52,208 bases of DNA from Caulobacter hibisci. Its GTDB lineage: Bacteria > Pseudomonadota > Alphaproteobacteria > Caulobacterales > Caulobacteraceae. Of this stretch, positions 23,811-31,952 are shown one piece after another. The translations under genes and the position numbers were made by a program. Numbering within the stretch: the first letter of the stretch is position 1; each line of letters starts with the position of its first letter. Under the pieces are notes generated by a model. It did not search any database and was not told where the DNA came from. It saw only the letters and a program-made list of their open reading frames with translations. The stretch is taken from positions 1 through 52,208 of the forward strand of contig NZ_JADWOX010000026.1 of NCBI RefSeq assembly GCF_016135805.1. Reading direction: 5' to 3'.

Positions 23811-25548
23811 CTACGCGCCGACGAAATACCGTCGGCGCAGGGCCTTGGGTCCATCGGAGAAGTGGGCGTCGAGCCAATCGCCTTGTTGCGCCTTGAGATA
23901 TCCGCCCGAGCCGTCGCCGGCGTGAGCCCGCCGCATGCGGCGAGTGACGTAGCGGGCGTAGAGATGGTCGAAAATCCTCAGAAACTCGCCGAAATAGATG
24001 TCGCCGACCCGAGTGTCGCCGCGGATCACTGTTCTCGTCATTGGTATGCTGCGAGGGTTTGCTGAAATTGGCCGTGCCGGTGACCACCACCGGATCTTCC
24101 CCAAGCGGGTCGGTGACGATGAACTTGTCGTGGATGTAGAGATTCTTGTTGAACCCCGACAACCGCTCGCCGACAAACAGTTCCAGGTCGCCAGCCTCCA
24201 GCTTGGCGCCCGCCGCCACCACGGTCCGACCATCGGCCGTCGCGCGCATCTCGGCGTTGGCGTTCAGGCTCTTGTCGAACAGCAGATAGCGCAGCGCCTG
24301 GCTCGGCGCGGCCAACGCCTGCAGGAAGATGTCGTCGAAATTGAAGGCGAAGGTCATGCCGGCCCATTGCTGGGCGGAGGCCAACACATCCCCATACCAG
24401 TACAGGGTCGGGACGGTCGCGGTCGGATCGCGCGGGCTAAACAGGGTCAAGATGCGGTCAGCGGGCGGCGGCGATTTTGCCGCCGGCGTGGCCTCGACTG
24501 TCTTGTTGGCCGTCTTCAGCGCCCCGACCGTGACGTCGACGTCTGAGAGACGCTCCCAGAAGTCCGAGAAGCGTCCAGCGACTTCGGCATCCCAGATCTC
24601 GTGCCCGACATTGGAATGCCCGAAGATGCCGCCGGCCGAAATGTTGGTGGATCCGGTCCACACCGCCACCGGCTCGTCGTCCTCAAGCAGGACGATGAAC
24701 TTGTTGTGCCGGATCCCCCCGCGCTCGCCCTGCGGCGAACAGATATCCTCGATCCCGACCGCTTTGATCATCTCCTCATTGTGGCTCTTGTAGCTCTCGG
24801 CTTCGTAGAAAACCTTGACGTCAGCGCCCCGATCCCGGGCGGCCTTGAACGCTTGCCCCACCGGCGCGTACTGGAATTCATAGAGCATGGCCCGCAACGA
24901 AAAACGGGGTCCGGACGCCCGACCGATGAAAGCGATGAGCGCCTCGAAAAGGCCCCGCGACAGCCAGGCCATCTGCGGCGACGAGGGCGCATCGGGATCG
25001 GGGCGCTGGTCGCCGAATTTCCGCGCATAGGCTTGTGAGCCGGCCGCGCCCCGGTTGAAAAAGATGTTGTGGCGTACGCCTTGCGTCCGCGGGTCCTGTT
25101 CGGCCTCGGTGACGACTGTGACGCTCACCGCCGCCTCGGCGTCGAGACGCAGGCGCTTGGAGCGCCCGTAGACCGGTGTGACGGTGTATCGATAGGTGCG
25201 GCCGGGCTTGGCGGTATAGTCGCCCCACTGGAAACTCTGCACGGGATGCTCGGCGGTCGAGACCAGCGACCCGGCCGGCAATCCCTCGTCCTTGTCCTCG
25301 AAGCGCTTGATGCCCCGGAGGGGATAGTCCTCGACCACCTCCCCATCGACAATCTCAGCGCGCGACAATGCAAATCCGAGCAGATTGAGCGAAGCATCGG
25401 GTGGACCGTCAACGAAATCCCAGCCCAAGCTGACCACGTGTAGCCCGGCGATCGCTCGCACGACCAACACCTCGCCTAAGACCTTCGCACGCGTATGTCC
25501 GCCCCCCCCCGGCTCCGACAATCGAACGATGCTCCGCCCGATGCACAA
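23811..25548 (-). pseudogene. Phospholipase D-like protein with two HKD motifs, frameshifted near 24030
   Basis: PLD-superfamily phosphodiesterase. A fibronectin-like N-terminal part (YRYTVTPVYGRSKRLRL) precedes two HKD halves: IRHNKFIVLLEDDEPVAVWT then GSTNISAGG, and IHDKFIVTDPLGEDPVVV then GTANFS. Both His-x-Lys motifs are intact, so the catalytic core is complete. After QHTNDEN the frame breaks near 24028-24033. The family C-terminus continues in the next frame (RGDTRVGDIYFGEFLRIFDH) to a stop at 23811, whereas the unshifted frame runs on as nonsense to 23692. The start is uncertain: ATG 25548 is followed by a run of nine C on the plus strand at 25502-25510. Lipid or nucleic acid could be the substrate. 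It may be a sequencing error rather than a dead gene. Confidence 0.78.
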
Positions 25549-25634
25549 TCCAAGATAGCAGACGCGCCAGCTTCACTGAAGCCATCAAAGATCACCGTTC
25601 GCCCAGATTGCGCGACACGGCGGCGGCCAAGCGT

Positions 25635-26987
25635 CTAGTGCCGTGGCGGTTCCAGGAGCGTCAGCAGCACGATCCCCACCAAGGCCGTCAGGGCCAGCGG
25701 GGTCATGGCGGCGACGACCGAGCCGGCGCTGTCGCCCGCCTGCAGCAGCTGTCCGCCCACGAGGGGCCCGACGACGGCGCCCAGACGTCCCCAGGCCACG
25801 GCCGCGCCCGATCCCCTGCCCCGCGCCTGCGCCGGATAATAGGAGGCCGCCGCGCCGTAGAGGGCGTAGTTGGCGCCCAGCACGAAGAAGCCGACCGCGC
25901 CGCTGAGGGCCAGCACCGCCGCCAGACCGTCGGCTCGCGCCAGCAGCATCAGGCTGAGCGTCAGGCCGACATAGCCGGCGATCATCGGCCAGCGCAGGCC
26001 GAAGCGGTCGACCAGCCGTCCCAGGATCAGGGCGCCGACGACGCTGGCGAGGTTGAAACAGGCCGAGGCCAGGCTGGCCTGGGGCGCGAAGCCCTTGGCG
26101 ATGACCAGGGTCGGCAGCCAGTTGAGCACCAGATAGAGGATCAGCAGGGTCGGAAAGAACACGGCCCACAGCAGCAGCGACGGCAAGGCCCGCCGCTCGC
26201 CGAACAACGCCGCGCGGTTCACGACCATGTAGGCGATGATCACCGTCGGCAGGGTCGCCAGCCACGGCGCCAGACCGCGCAGCGATCCCAGCCCCGGAAG
26301 GCCGCCGAGCCATGTCAGGGCCAGGTGGGACAGGCCGTAAAGCGGGATCAGGCCCAGCCACGTCCAGGCCGCGCCCTTGGCGGGCGACGGCGCGGGCCGC
26401 GCGGTCTCCTTCATCAGCACCAGGATCAGCGGGGCCAGCAGCAGCGGCGCCAGGCCGCCGATCAGGAACAGGTGACGCCAGTCGAGATGCGGGTTCAGCC
26501 AGCTCACCAGGGCCACCAGCCCACCGCCCAGCGGCATGCCGCAGAACATCATCGTGCCGGTCGAGCCGCGCTTGCCGGCCGGCGCCACCTCGGCGGCCAG
26601 GGCCATGATGTTGGGCAGGGCCGCGCCGAAACCGAGGCCCGCGCCCAGCCGCGCGGCGAACAGCATCGAGAAGTCGTGGGCGAACATGGTCAACAGGGTG
26701 AAACCGCCAAAGCCGAGCACCGCGCCGATCAGCACCGCCTTGCGCCCCAGGCGGTCGGCCAGCCAGCCGCCGAGCACCGCCCCCAGCACCAGGCCGATAT
26801 TGCTGGCGGCCAGGGCCTCGCCCAGCACGGCCTTGGCCAAACCCAGCTCCGGCCCCAGCTTCGGCGCCGCCACGCCCATGGCCTGGATGTCGAAGCCCTC
26901 GAGCACGGCGACGAGGAAGCACAGCAGGACGGTGATCGCCCCGCCCTGCATGGCCGGCCGGCGCGCGGCCTGCGATCCCGTGGTCAT
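25635..26987 (-). CDS. MFS transporter, aromatic acid:H+ symporter (AAHS) type
   Basis: Inner-membrane permease of 450 residues and about twelve hydrophobic segments. Family marks: LEGFDIQAMGVAAP in TM1 (the D-G/E-G-F-D motif of PcaK/BenK-type proteins) and WLADRLGRKAVL after TM2, with a related loop in the second half (GRLVDRFGLRW). GGGAGGAAACG precedes the ATG. It is the last gene of the ferulate operon, separated from the DUF3237 gene by 49 bases containing a hairpin. Uptake of hydroxycinnamates or of vanillate/4-hydroxybenzoate is the likely job, inferred from context. Confidence 0.87.
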   Translation of the reverse strand: MTTGSQAARRPAMQGGAITVLLCFLVAVLEGFDIQAMGVAAPKLGPELGLAKAVLGEALAASNIGLVLGAVLGGWLADRLGRKAVLIGAVLGFGGFTLLTMFAHDFSMLFAARLGAGLGFGAALPNIMALAAEVAPAGKRGSTGTMMFCGMPLGGGLVALVSWLNPHLDWRHLFLIGGLAPLLLAPLILVLMKETARPAPSPAKGAAWTWLGLIPLYGLSHLALTWLGGLPGLGSLRGLAPWLATLPTVIIAYMVVNRAALFGERRALPSLLLWAVFFPTLLILYLVLNWLPTLVIAKGFAPQASLASACFNLASVVGALILGRLVDRFGLRWPMIAGYVGLTLSLMLLARADGLAAVLALSGAVGFFVLGANYALYGAAASYYPAQARGRGSGAAVAWGRLGAVVGPLVGGQLLQAGDSAGSVVAAMTPLALTALVGIVLLTLLEPPRH

Positions 26988-27008
26988 CGTTTCCTCCCGG
27001 CCCTTAGT

Positions 27009-27046
27009 GGTCGCCTGGTCTTTTCGCGGCGTTTGGTCAGGCGACC
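27009..27046. other. Hairpin overlapping the end of the DUF3237 gene
   Basis: GGTCGCCTG (27009-27017) pairs perfectly with CAGGCGACC (27038-27046) over a 20-base loop. It includes the stop codon of the DUF3237 gene and precedes the MFS gene. No T-run follows. It could be a processing or attenuation site that sets lower permease expression. Confidence 0.4.
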
Positions 27047-27582
27047 TTGAAGACGCCCAGCTCGACCCGGCGCGGCCGCCTCGCGCCGGCGCTGACGAAG
27101 ACGCTTTCGGTCAGCCACAGATAAGGCCCCGGCCCGACCTCGAAGACCGGCGTGGCGCGGAAATAGTAGAGCGACGGATCGACGTCCTCGCCGGCGGTCA
27201 GGCGGCGAACTACCTCGGCGTCGGCGCGGCGCACGCCAGTGTTGATGATGCCGATCGTCGCCCCGTCGCTCATACGCACGGTGTAGCGGGCCTGCAGCAG
27301 GGTGACGCCGTCGGGCCGGATGGTCTGCCAGTCGGCGCCGCCCGGCAGCACCTCGCCCGACAGGCCCGGACCGGTCAGGCTGCCGCCGGTGATCGGGATC
27401 ACCCGTCGCCGTCCGCCGCCGACCTCGCCCAGTTCCTGGGCCGGCCCGACCTCGACGGCCAGGTCGAAGACGTGCGCGAGGGCCGGCGGTGGGTTGACCA
27501 CAGCAGCCTGCGCCGCACTCGCCAGGCCGGCCGCGGCGACGCCGAGACCCAGCCCGCGCCGGCTGATGGGCGGCGTCTTCAT
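27037..27582 (-). CDS. Tat-exported DUF3237 protein
   Basis: 181 residues. A Tat leader (ISRRGLGLGVAAAGLASAAQA) precedes a DUF3237 domain: LAHVFDLAVEVG, PITGGSLTGPGLSGEVLPGG, DWQTIRPDGVTLLQARYTV, LYYFRATPVFEVG. DUF3237 is a small beta-barrel-like family without an assigned reaction. Its ATG overlaps the stop of the feruloyl-CoA synthetase gene (ATGA), so it is made together with the pathway. A role in binding or processing aromatic acids outside the cytoplasm is inference only. Confidence 0.85.
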   Translation of the reverse strand: MKTPPISRRGLGLGVAAAGLASAAQAAVVNPPPALAHVFDLAVEVGPAQELGEVGGGRRRVIPITGGSLTGPGLSGEVLPGGADWQTIRPDGVTLLQARYTVRMSDGATIGIINTGVRRADAEVVRRLTAGEDVDPSLYYFRATPVFEVGPGPYLWLTESVFVSAGARRPRRVELGVFKVA

Positions 27583-29069
27583 GCGGGGGTCCTTTCGAGG
27601 ATCAGGGCCTTGAGAACGGCCTTCTGGATCTTGCCCGACCCGGTGCGCGGCAGGCTGTCGACGATGGTCGTGGCCTTGGGCAGCTTGTAGCGGGCCAGGC
27701 GGTGTTCCAGGTGGGCGACGACGGCGGCGTGGCTGACGACCGCGCCCGGCCTTGGCACGAGAATCAGGTGTCCGACCTCGCCCCAACGGGGGTCGGGCAG
27801 GCCCAGCACCGCGCATTCGGCGATGCCGGGATGGTCGGCCAGGGCCGCCTCGATCTCGGCCGGATAGACGTTCTCGCCGCCCGAGATGAACATGTCCTTC
27901 TTGCGATCGACCAGCCAGTGGAAGCCCTCGGCGTCGGCGCGGGCGATGTCGCCGGTGCGGAACCAGCCGTCGGCGGTGAAGGCCCCGGCCGTGTCGTCCG
28001 GACGCCGCCAATAGCCGGAAAAGACGTTGTCGCCCTTGAGCAGCAGCTCGCCGGGCTGGCCGTCGGGGCAGTCGCGGCCGGCGGCGTCGACGATGCGGCT
28101 GCGCACGCCCGGCAGGGCCACGCCCACCGAGCCGGCGCGGGCGTCGATCTGGGCCGGGTCGACCGGCATGCCGAACACCGTGCCGGTCTCGCTCATGCCG
28201 AAGCCGTCGACCACCGGCACGCCGATCGCCAGCCAGGCGCGGATGTCGGCGGCCGCGTGCGGCGCGCCGCCGGTGAAGATCGCCGTCAGGCCAGCCAGAC
28301 GCTCGGGCGCGAGGTCCGGATGGTGACGCAGGGCCTGGGCCATCTGCGGCACGCAGAAATAGTGGCTGACTGCCAAGTCCGGATCGGACAGCCGCGCCAG
28401 GGTGCGGGCCGGCTCGAACCCGTCCGAGACCAGGATCGCCCCGCCGTGCAGCAAGGGCGGCCGCACCGTGGTGACCAGGCCCAGGACATGGAACATCGGC
28501 GCGTCGATCAGGAAGGCGCTCTGATGCGTCACCCGTCCCAGCCGGCCGAAATTGATCGCCGTGTGGTCGAGATTGCGCTCGGACAAAACGACGCCCTTGG
28601 GACGGCCGGAGGTGCCCGAGGTGTAGAGGATCAGCGACGGCCGGCCGCGATCGAACGGCGCGGCCGCCAGCGGCTCGGCGGCGGCGATCTCGGCGGCCAG
28701 GTGGTCGAGCGAGAGGCCCTCCAGCTCGACGCGGTCCAGCTCCTGGTCGCCGACCACCAGCCGGGGATCGGCGTCCTCGACCAGGGCCAGGATCTCGGCC
28801 GGGCTGAGCCGCCAGTTCAGCGGCGCGTAGACCGCGCCGATCCGGGCGCAGGCCAGGTGCAGGATAACCAGATCGACGCGGTTGCGGGCCAGGCTGACGA
28901 TCCGGTCGCCGAGCGCCACGCCGCGCTCGACCAGCACGCGGGCGCAGGCGGCGACGTCGGCGTCGAGCTCGGCGTAGGTCCAGCGCCGCCCGCTGGCCAG
29001 GTCGACGGCCGCGAGGCGGGTGGGCTGGAGCCTGGCCTGCAGGCCGACATGGTCGATGGGGCCGCTCAT
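27579..29069 (-). CDS. fcs: Feruloyl-CoA synthetase-like acyl-CoA ligase (AMP-forming)
   Basis: ANL-superfamily ligase that would activate ferulate, p-coumarate or caffeate to the CoA thioester with ATP, in the cytoplasm. It has 496 residues, full family length. Motifs: P-loop YTSGTSGRPKG at residues 149-159, VVDGFGMSETGT, GWFRTGDIARAD, and the C-terminal lid with the catalytic lysine in LPRTGSGKIQK. The specific substrate is inferred from the adjacent hydratase-lyase and vanillin dehydrogenase genes. GGAGGAAACGG lies upstream. It overlaps the DUF3237 start by four bases. Confidence 0.87.
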   Translation of the reverse strand: MSGPIDHVGLQARLQPTRLAAVDLASGRRWTYAELDADVAACARVLVERGVALGDRIVSLARNRVDLVILHLACARIGAVYAPLNWRLSPAEILALVEDADPRLVVGDQELDRVELEGLSLDHLAAEIAAAEPLAAAPFDRGRPSLILYTSGTSGRPKGVVLSERNLDHTAINFGRLGRVTHQSAFLIDAPMFHVLGLVTTVRPPLLHGGAILVSDGFEPARTLARLSDPDLAVSHYFCVPQMAQALRHHPDLAPERLAGLTAIFTGGAPHAAADIRAWLAIGVPVVDGFGMSETGTVFGMPVDPAQIDARAGSVGVALPGVRSRIVDAAGRDCPDGQPGELLLKGDNVFSGYWRRPDDTAGAFTADGWFRTGDIARADAEGFHWLVDRKKDMFISGGENVYPAEIEAALADHPGIAECAVLGLPDPRWGEVGHLILVPRPGAVVSHAAVVAHLEHRLARYKLPKATTIVDSLPRTGSGKIQKAVLKALILERTPA

Positions 29070-29109
29070 GGAACCCTTCCCTTTTCGCCGTTTCCTCCCC
29101 TGCCCCGTC

Positions 29110-29937
29110 TCAGCTCTGCTTGGCCAGATCGTAGGCGCCCAGTCCGGGCTTGTAGCTCTTGTCGTCGATGAACTGCTTGATGCCCTCCTTGCGACCGTCG
29201 TTGTCGAAGGAATTGGCCGCCTCCTGGGCCCTGACCAGATAGTCCTCGGCGTTGTCGTAGGTCATTTCCTTGACCCTGCGGACGGCGTCCTTGGTCGCCT
29301 TCAGCGCCACGGGGTTCTTCTTGAGCAAGACCTCGGCGAGCTCGCGAACCCGCGCCTCCAACTGGGCCAGCGGCACGCTCTCGTTGACCAGACGCCATTG
29401 GGCCGCCTTCTGGCCATCGATCAGCTCGCCGGTCAGGGCGTGGTACATGGCGTCGCGCATCGGGATCAGGTCGACGACCACCTTGGTGGCCCCGCCGCCG
29501 GGCAGGATGCCCCAGTTGATCTCCGACAGGGCGAACTGGGCCTCGTCGGCGGCGATCGCCAGGTCGCAGGAATAGAGCGGGCCGTAGCCGCCGCCGAAGC
29601 ACCAGCCGTTGACCATGGCGATGGTCGGCTTGTTGTACCAACGCAGGCGCCGCCACCAGCCGTAGGACTCGCGCTGCGCCTGGCGCACCGCACCCAGACC
29701 CTTGGCCTCGGTCTCGCGGAAATATTCCTTCAGGTCCATGCCCGCCGACCAGGCCGAGCCCTCGCCGGTCAGCACCACCACCCCGACGTCGTCGCGGTAT
29801 TCCAGCTCGTCCAGCACCTCCATCATCCGACGGTTCAAGGTCGGGCTCATGCAGTTGCGCTTTTCGGGACGGTTGAACTTCACCCAGGCGATGCGGTTCT
29901 CGACCGTGAAGGTGGCGGTGTCGTTGACCTTGGTCAT
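29110..29937 (-). CDS. ech: p-Hydroxycinnamoyl-CoA hydratase/lyase
   Basis: Crotonase-fold enzyme that hydrates feruloyl-CoA and splits it to vanillin and acetyl-CoA (p-coumaroyl-CoA to 4-hydroxybenzaldehyde). It has 275 residues. Characteristic segments: NRPEKRNCMSPTLNRRMM, WSAGMDLKEYFRE with Tyr72, PTIAMVNGWCFGGGYGPL, LSEINWG with catalytic Glu139, and DDKSYKPGLGAYD. These separate it from plain enoyl-CoA hydratases. The residue before Pro120 is Gly119, where the well-studied Pseudomonas enzyme has Ser (from memory). It lies between the aldehyde dehydrogenase and ligase genes with gaps of about 40 bases. Confidence 0.93.
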   Translation of the reverse strand: MTKVNDTATFTVENRIAWVKFNRPEKRNCMSPTLNRRMMEVLDELEYRDDVGVVVLTGEGSAWSAGMDLKEYFRETEAKGLGAVRQAQRESYGWWRRLRWYNKPTIAMVNGWCFGGGYGPLYSCDLAIAADEAQFALSEINWGILPGGGATKVVVDLIPMRDAMYHALTGELIDGQKAAQWRLVNESVPLAQLEARVRELAEVLLKKNPVALKATKDAVRRVKEMTYDNAEDYLVRAQEAANSFDNDGRKEGIKQFIDDKSYKPGLGAYDLAKQS

Positions 29938-29973
29938 GACGGATCCTTGAGAAGCGGAAGGTGACGCGGCGCG

Positions 29974-31377
29974 TCAGATCGGGAAATGGCCGGGCTGGGT
30001 CTCGATGGTGATCCAGCGCAGGTCGGTGAAGGCCTCGATCCCGGCCTTGCCGCCGAACCGGCCGTAGCCGCTGGCCTTGACCCCGCCGAACGGCATCTGG
30101 GCCTCGTCGTGCACGGTCGGGCCGTTGACGTGGCAGATGCCGGACTTGACCTGGCGGGCGACGCGCAGGCCGCGGGCGGTGTCGCGGGTGAAGACCGCCG
30201 CCGACAGGCCGTATTCGGTGTCGTTGGCCAGGGCGATGGCGTGGGCTTCGTCGCGGGCGCGGGTGATTCCGACCACCGGTCCGAAGCTCTCCTCGCGGAA
30301 CAGCTTCATCTGCGGGGAGACCTTGTCGATCACTGTGGCCGGCATCAGCACGCCGTCAGCAGCGCCGCCGTTGACCTGCACCGCGCCGGCGCCGACCGCG
30401 TCGGCGACCAGGTCTTCGACATGGGCGACGGTCTTCAGGTCTACGACCGCGCCGAGCGGCGTCTTGCCGGCGCGCGGGTCGCCGGCCGTCAGGGTGGCGA
30501 CCTTGGCCTGGAACTTGTCGACGAAGGCGTCGGCCACCGTCTCGATGACGATGATCCGCTCGGTCGACATGCAGATCTGGCCCTGGTTCATGAAGGCCCC
30601 GAAGGCGGCGGCCTTGACCGCCTCGTCCAGGTCGGCGTCGTCCAGCACGATCAGCGGGGCCTTGCCGCCCAGCTCCAGCAGGGCCGGCTTCAGGTGCTCG
30701 GCGCAGCGCCTGGCGATGATCTTGCCGACGGCGGTCGAGCCCGTGAAGTTGATGCGGCGCACGGCCGGATGGTCGATCAGGGCGCCGACGATCTCGCCGG
30801 CGTCTGCCGGCGCGTTGGTCACCACATTGACGACGCCCGGCGGCAGACCGGCCTCGGCGAAGGCCTCGATGATCAGGCTGTGGGTGCACGGGCAGGTCTC
30901 CGAGGCCTTCAGCACCACGGTGTTGCCGCAGGCCAGGGGCGTGGCGATGGCCCGCACGCCCAGGATGATCGGCGCGTTCCAGGGGGCCACGCCCAACACC
31001 ACGCCGGCCGGCTCGCGCACGGCCATGGAGATGCAGCCGGGCTTGTCGGACGGGATCACCTCGCCGGCGACCTGGGTGGTGAGCGCGGCGGCCTCGCGGA
31101 CGATGCCGACGGCCAGCATCAGGTTGAACCGCGCCCAGCCCTCGGTGGCGCCGATCTCGCCCATCATCGCCTCGACGAAGGCGCCGGCCTTGGCCTCCAG
31201 GGCGTCGGCGGCCTTGGACAGCAGGGCGCGGCGGGCGTTGGGGCCCAGGGCGCTCCAGCCGGCGAAGGCGGCCTGGGCGGCGTCGGCGGCGGCTTGGGCC
31301 TGCACCACGGTCATGGCTTCTGAGGTGCTGGCGACCGCGCCGGTCACCGGGTCGCGGCGTTCGAACGTCGTGCTCAT
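29974..31377 (-). CDS. vdh: Vanillin dehydrogenase-type aldehyde dehydrogenase
   Basis: NAD(P)-dependent aldehyde dehydrogenase, 467 residues from ATG 31377. Catalytic Glu235 in LELGGKAPLIVLDDADLDEA and Cys269 in NQGQICMSTE; cofactor loop NFTGSTAVGK; APWNAPI. The QICMSTERI neighbourhood is typical of vanillin/salicylaldehyde dehydrogenases. It would oxidise vanillin or 4-hydroxybenzaldehyde from the neighbouring lyase to vanillate or 4-hydroxybenzoate. An ATG six bases earlier (31383) overlaps the MarR stop. The second ATG is chosen because AAGGAAGG is then correctly spaced. Confidence 0.9.
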   Translation of the reverse strand: MSTTFERRDPVTGAVASTSEAMTVVQAQAAADAAQAAFAGWSALGPNARRALLSKAADALEAKAGAFVEAMMGEIGATEGWARFNLMLAVGIVREAAALTTQVAGEVIPSDKPGCISMAVREPAGVVLGVAPWNAPIILGVRAIATPLACGNTVVLKASETCPCTHSLIIEAFAEAGLPPGVVNVVTNAPADAGEIVGALIDHPAVRRINFTGSTAVGKIIARRCAEHLKPALLELGGKAPLIVLDDADLDEAVKAAAFGAFMNQGQICMSTERIIVIETVADAFVDKFQAKVATLTAGDPRAGKTPLGAVVDLKTVAHVEDLVADAVGAGAVQVNGGAADGVLMPATVIDKVSPQMKLFREESFGPVVGITRARDEAHAIALANDTEYGLSAAVFTRDTARGLRVARQVKSGICHVNGPTVHDEAQMPFGGVKASGYGRFGGKAGIEAFTDLRWITIETQPGHFPI

Positions 31378-31379
31378 GG

Positions 31380-31862
31380 TCATCCTTCCTTGGAAGCGGC
31401 GATCGCGGCGTCGCCCTGATCGGCAGCGTCGTCATTGAGGCGCAGCTTGGCCAGCAGGCGGCCCAGCTGTGCGCGCTCGGCGGGGTCGAGCGGCGCGAAG
31501 GCGGCGATGTCGTGCTCGCGGGTCACGGCCTCGACCTGGTGGCGGAGGGCGGCGCCGGCGGGCGTCAGGTGCAGGGCGTTGGTCCGGCGGTCGCGGCCGG
31601 GGCGGCGCTCGAGGACGCCCAGCGCCTCCAGTTCATCGACCGCCTTCATGGTGCTGGCCCGATTGACCCCGAGCGCGCGGCCCAGGGTGATCTGGTCGCA
31701 GCCCTCGTGCAGGGCGATGTAGACGACGGCGGTGGCCCGGGCCGGCGTCACGCCCAGCGGGGCCAGGCGCTCGGCCAGGGCCGCCATGGCGCGGACGTCG
31801 GCATAGTGGAGCTGAAGGCCCAGGCGTTCGCCCAGGGCGCCGAACGCCTCGATCTCTTCCAC
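31380..31862 (-). CDS. MarR family regulator of the hydroxycinnamate operon
   Basis: Winged-helix repressor, about 160 residues. The core is VTPARATAVVYIALHEG, then recognition helix LGRALGVNRASTMKAVDELEALG and wing RRPGRDRRTNALHLT. It heads the operon MarR-vdh-ech-fcs-DUF3237-MFS. In comparable ferulate loci a MarR protein represses and is released by the hydroxycinnamoyl-CoA thioester, so the same is inferred here. The start is ambiguous: GTG 31862 follows AGGGAGCGAAGC and is preferred. TTG 31895 gives 11 more residues but would put its leader into the operator candidate. Confidence 0.87.
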   Translation of the reverse strand: MEEIEAFGALGERLGLQLHYADVRAMAALAERLAPLGVTPARATAVVYIALHEGCDQITLGRALGVNRASTMKAVDELEALGVLERRPGRDRRTNALHLTPAGAALRHQVEAVTREHDIAAFAPLDPAERAQLGRLLAKLRLNDDAADQGDAAIAASKEG

Positions 31863-31900
31863 GCTTCGCTCCCTGGCGCGTTCGTTGTTGAGCAATTCGT

Positions 31901-31918
31901 ATGCCTGACAGACAGTAT
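31901..31918. promoter_or_regulatory. Candidate MarR operator upstream of the ferulate operon
   Basis: ATGCCTGACAGACAGTAT lies in the 57-90-base gap before the MarR gene. It contains a short dyad (CTG...CAG with matched inner bases). Its two ends, ATGCCTGA and ACAGTAT, both recur in the same order upstream of the TonB receptor (35976-36005), there separated by extra bases. Autorepression by the MarR protein is the natural reading. Confidence 0.45.
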
Positions 31919-31952
31919 CGTCAACACTGAATTGACCCGCCGCCAGCGCCCG

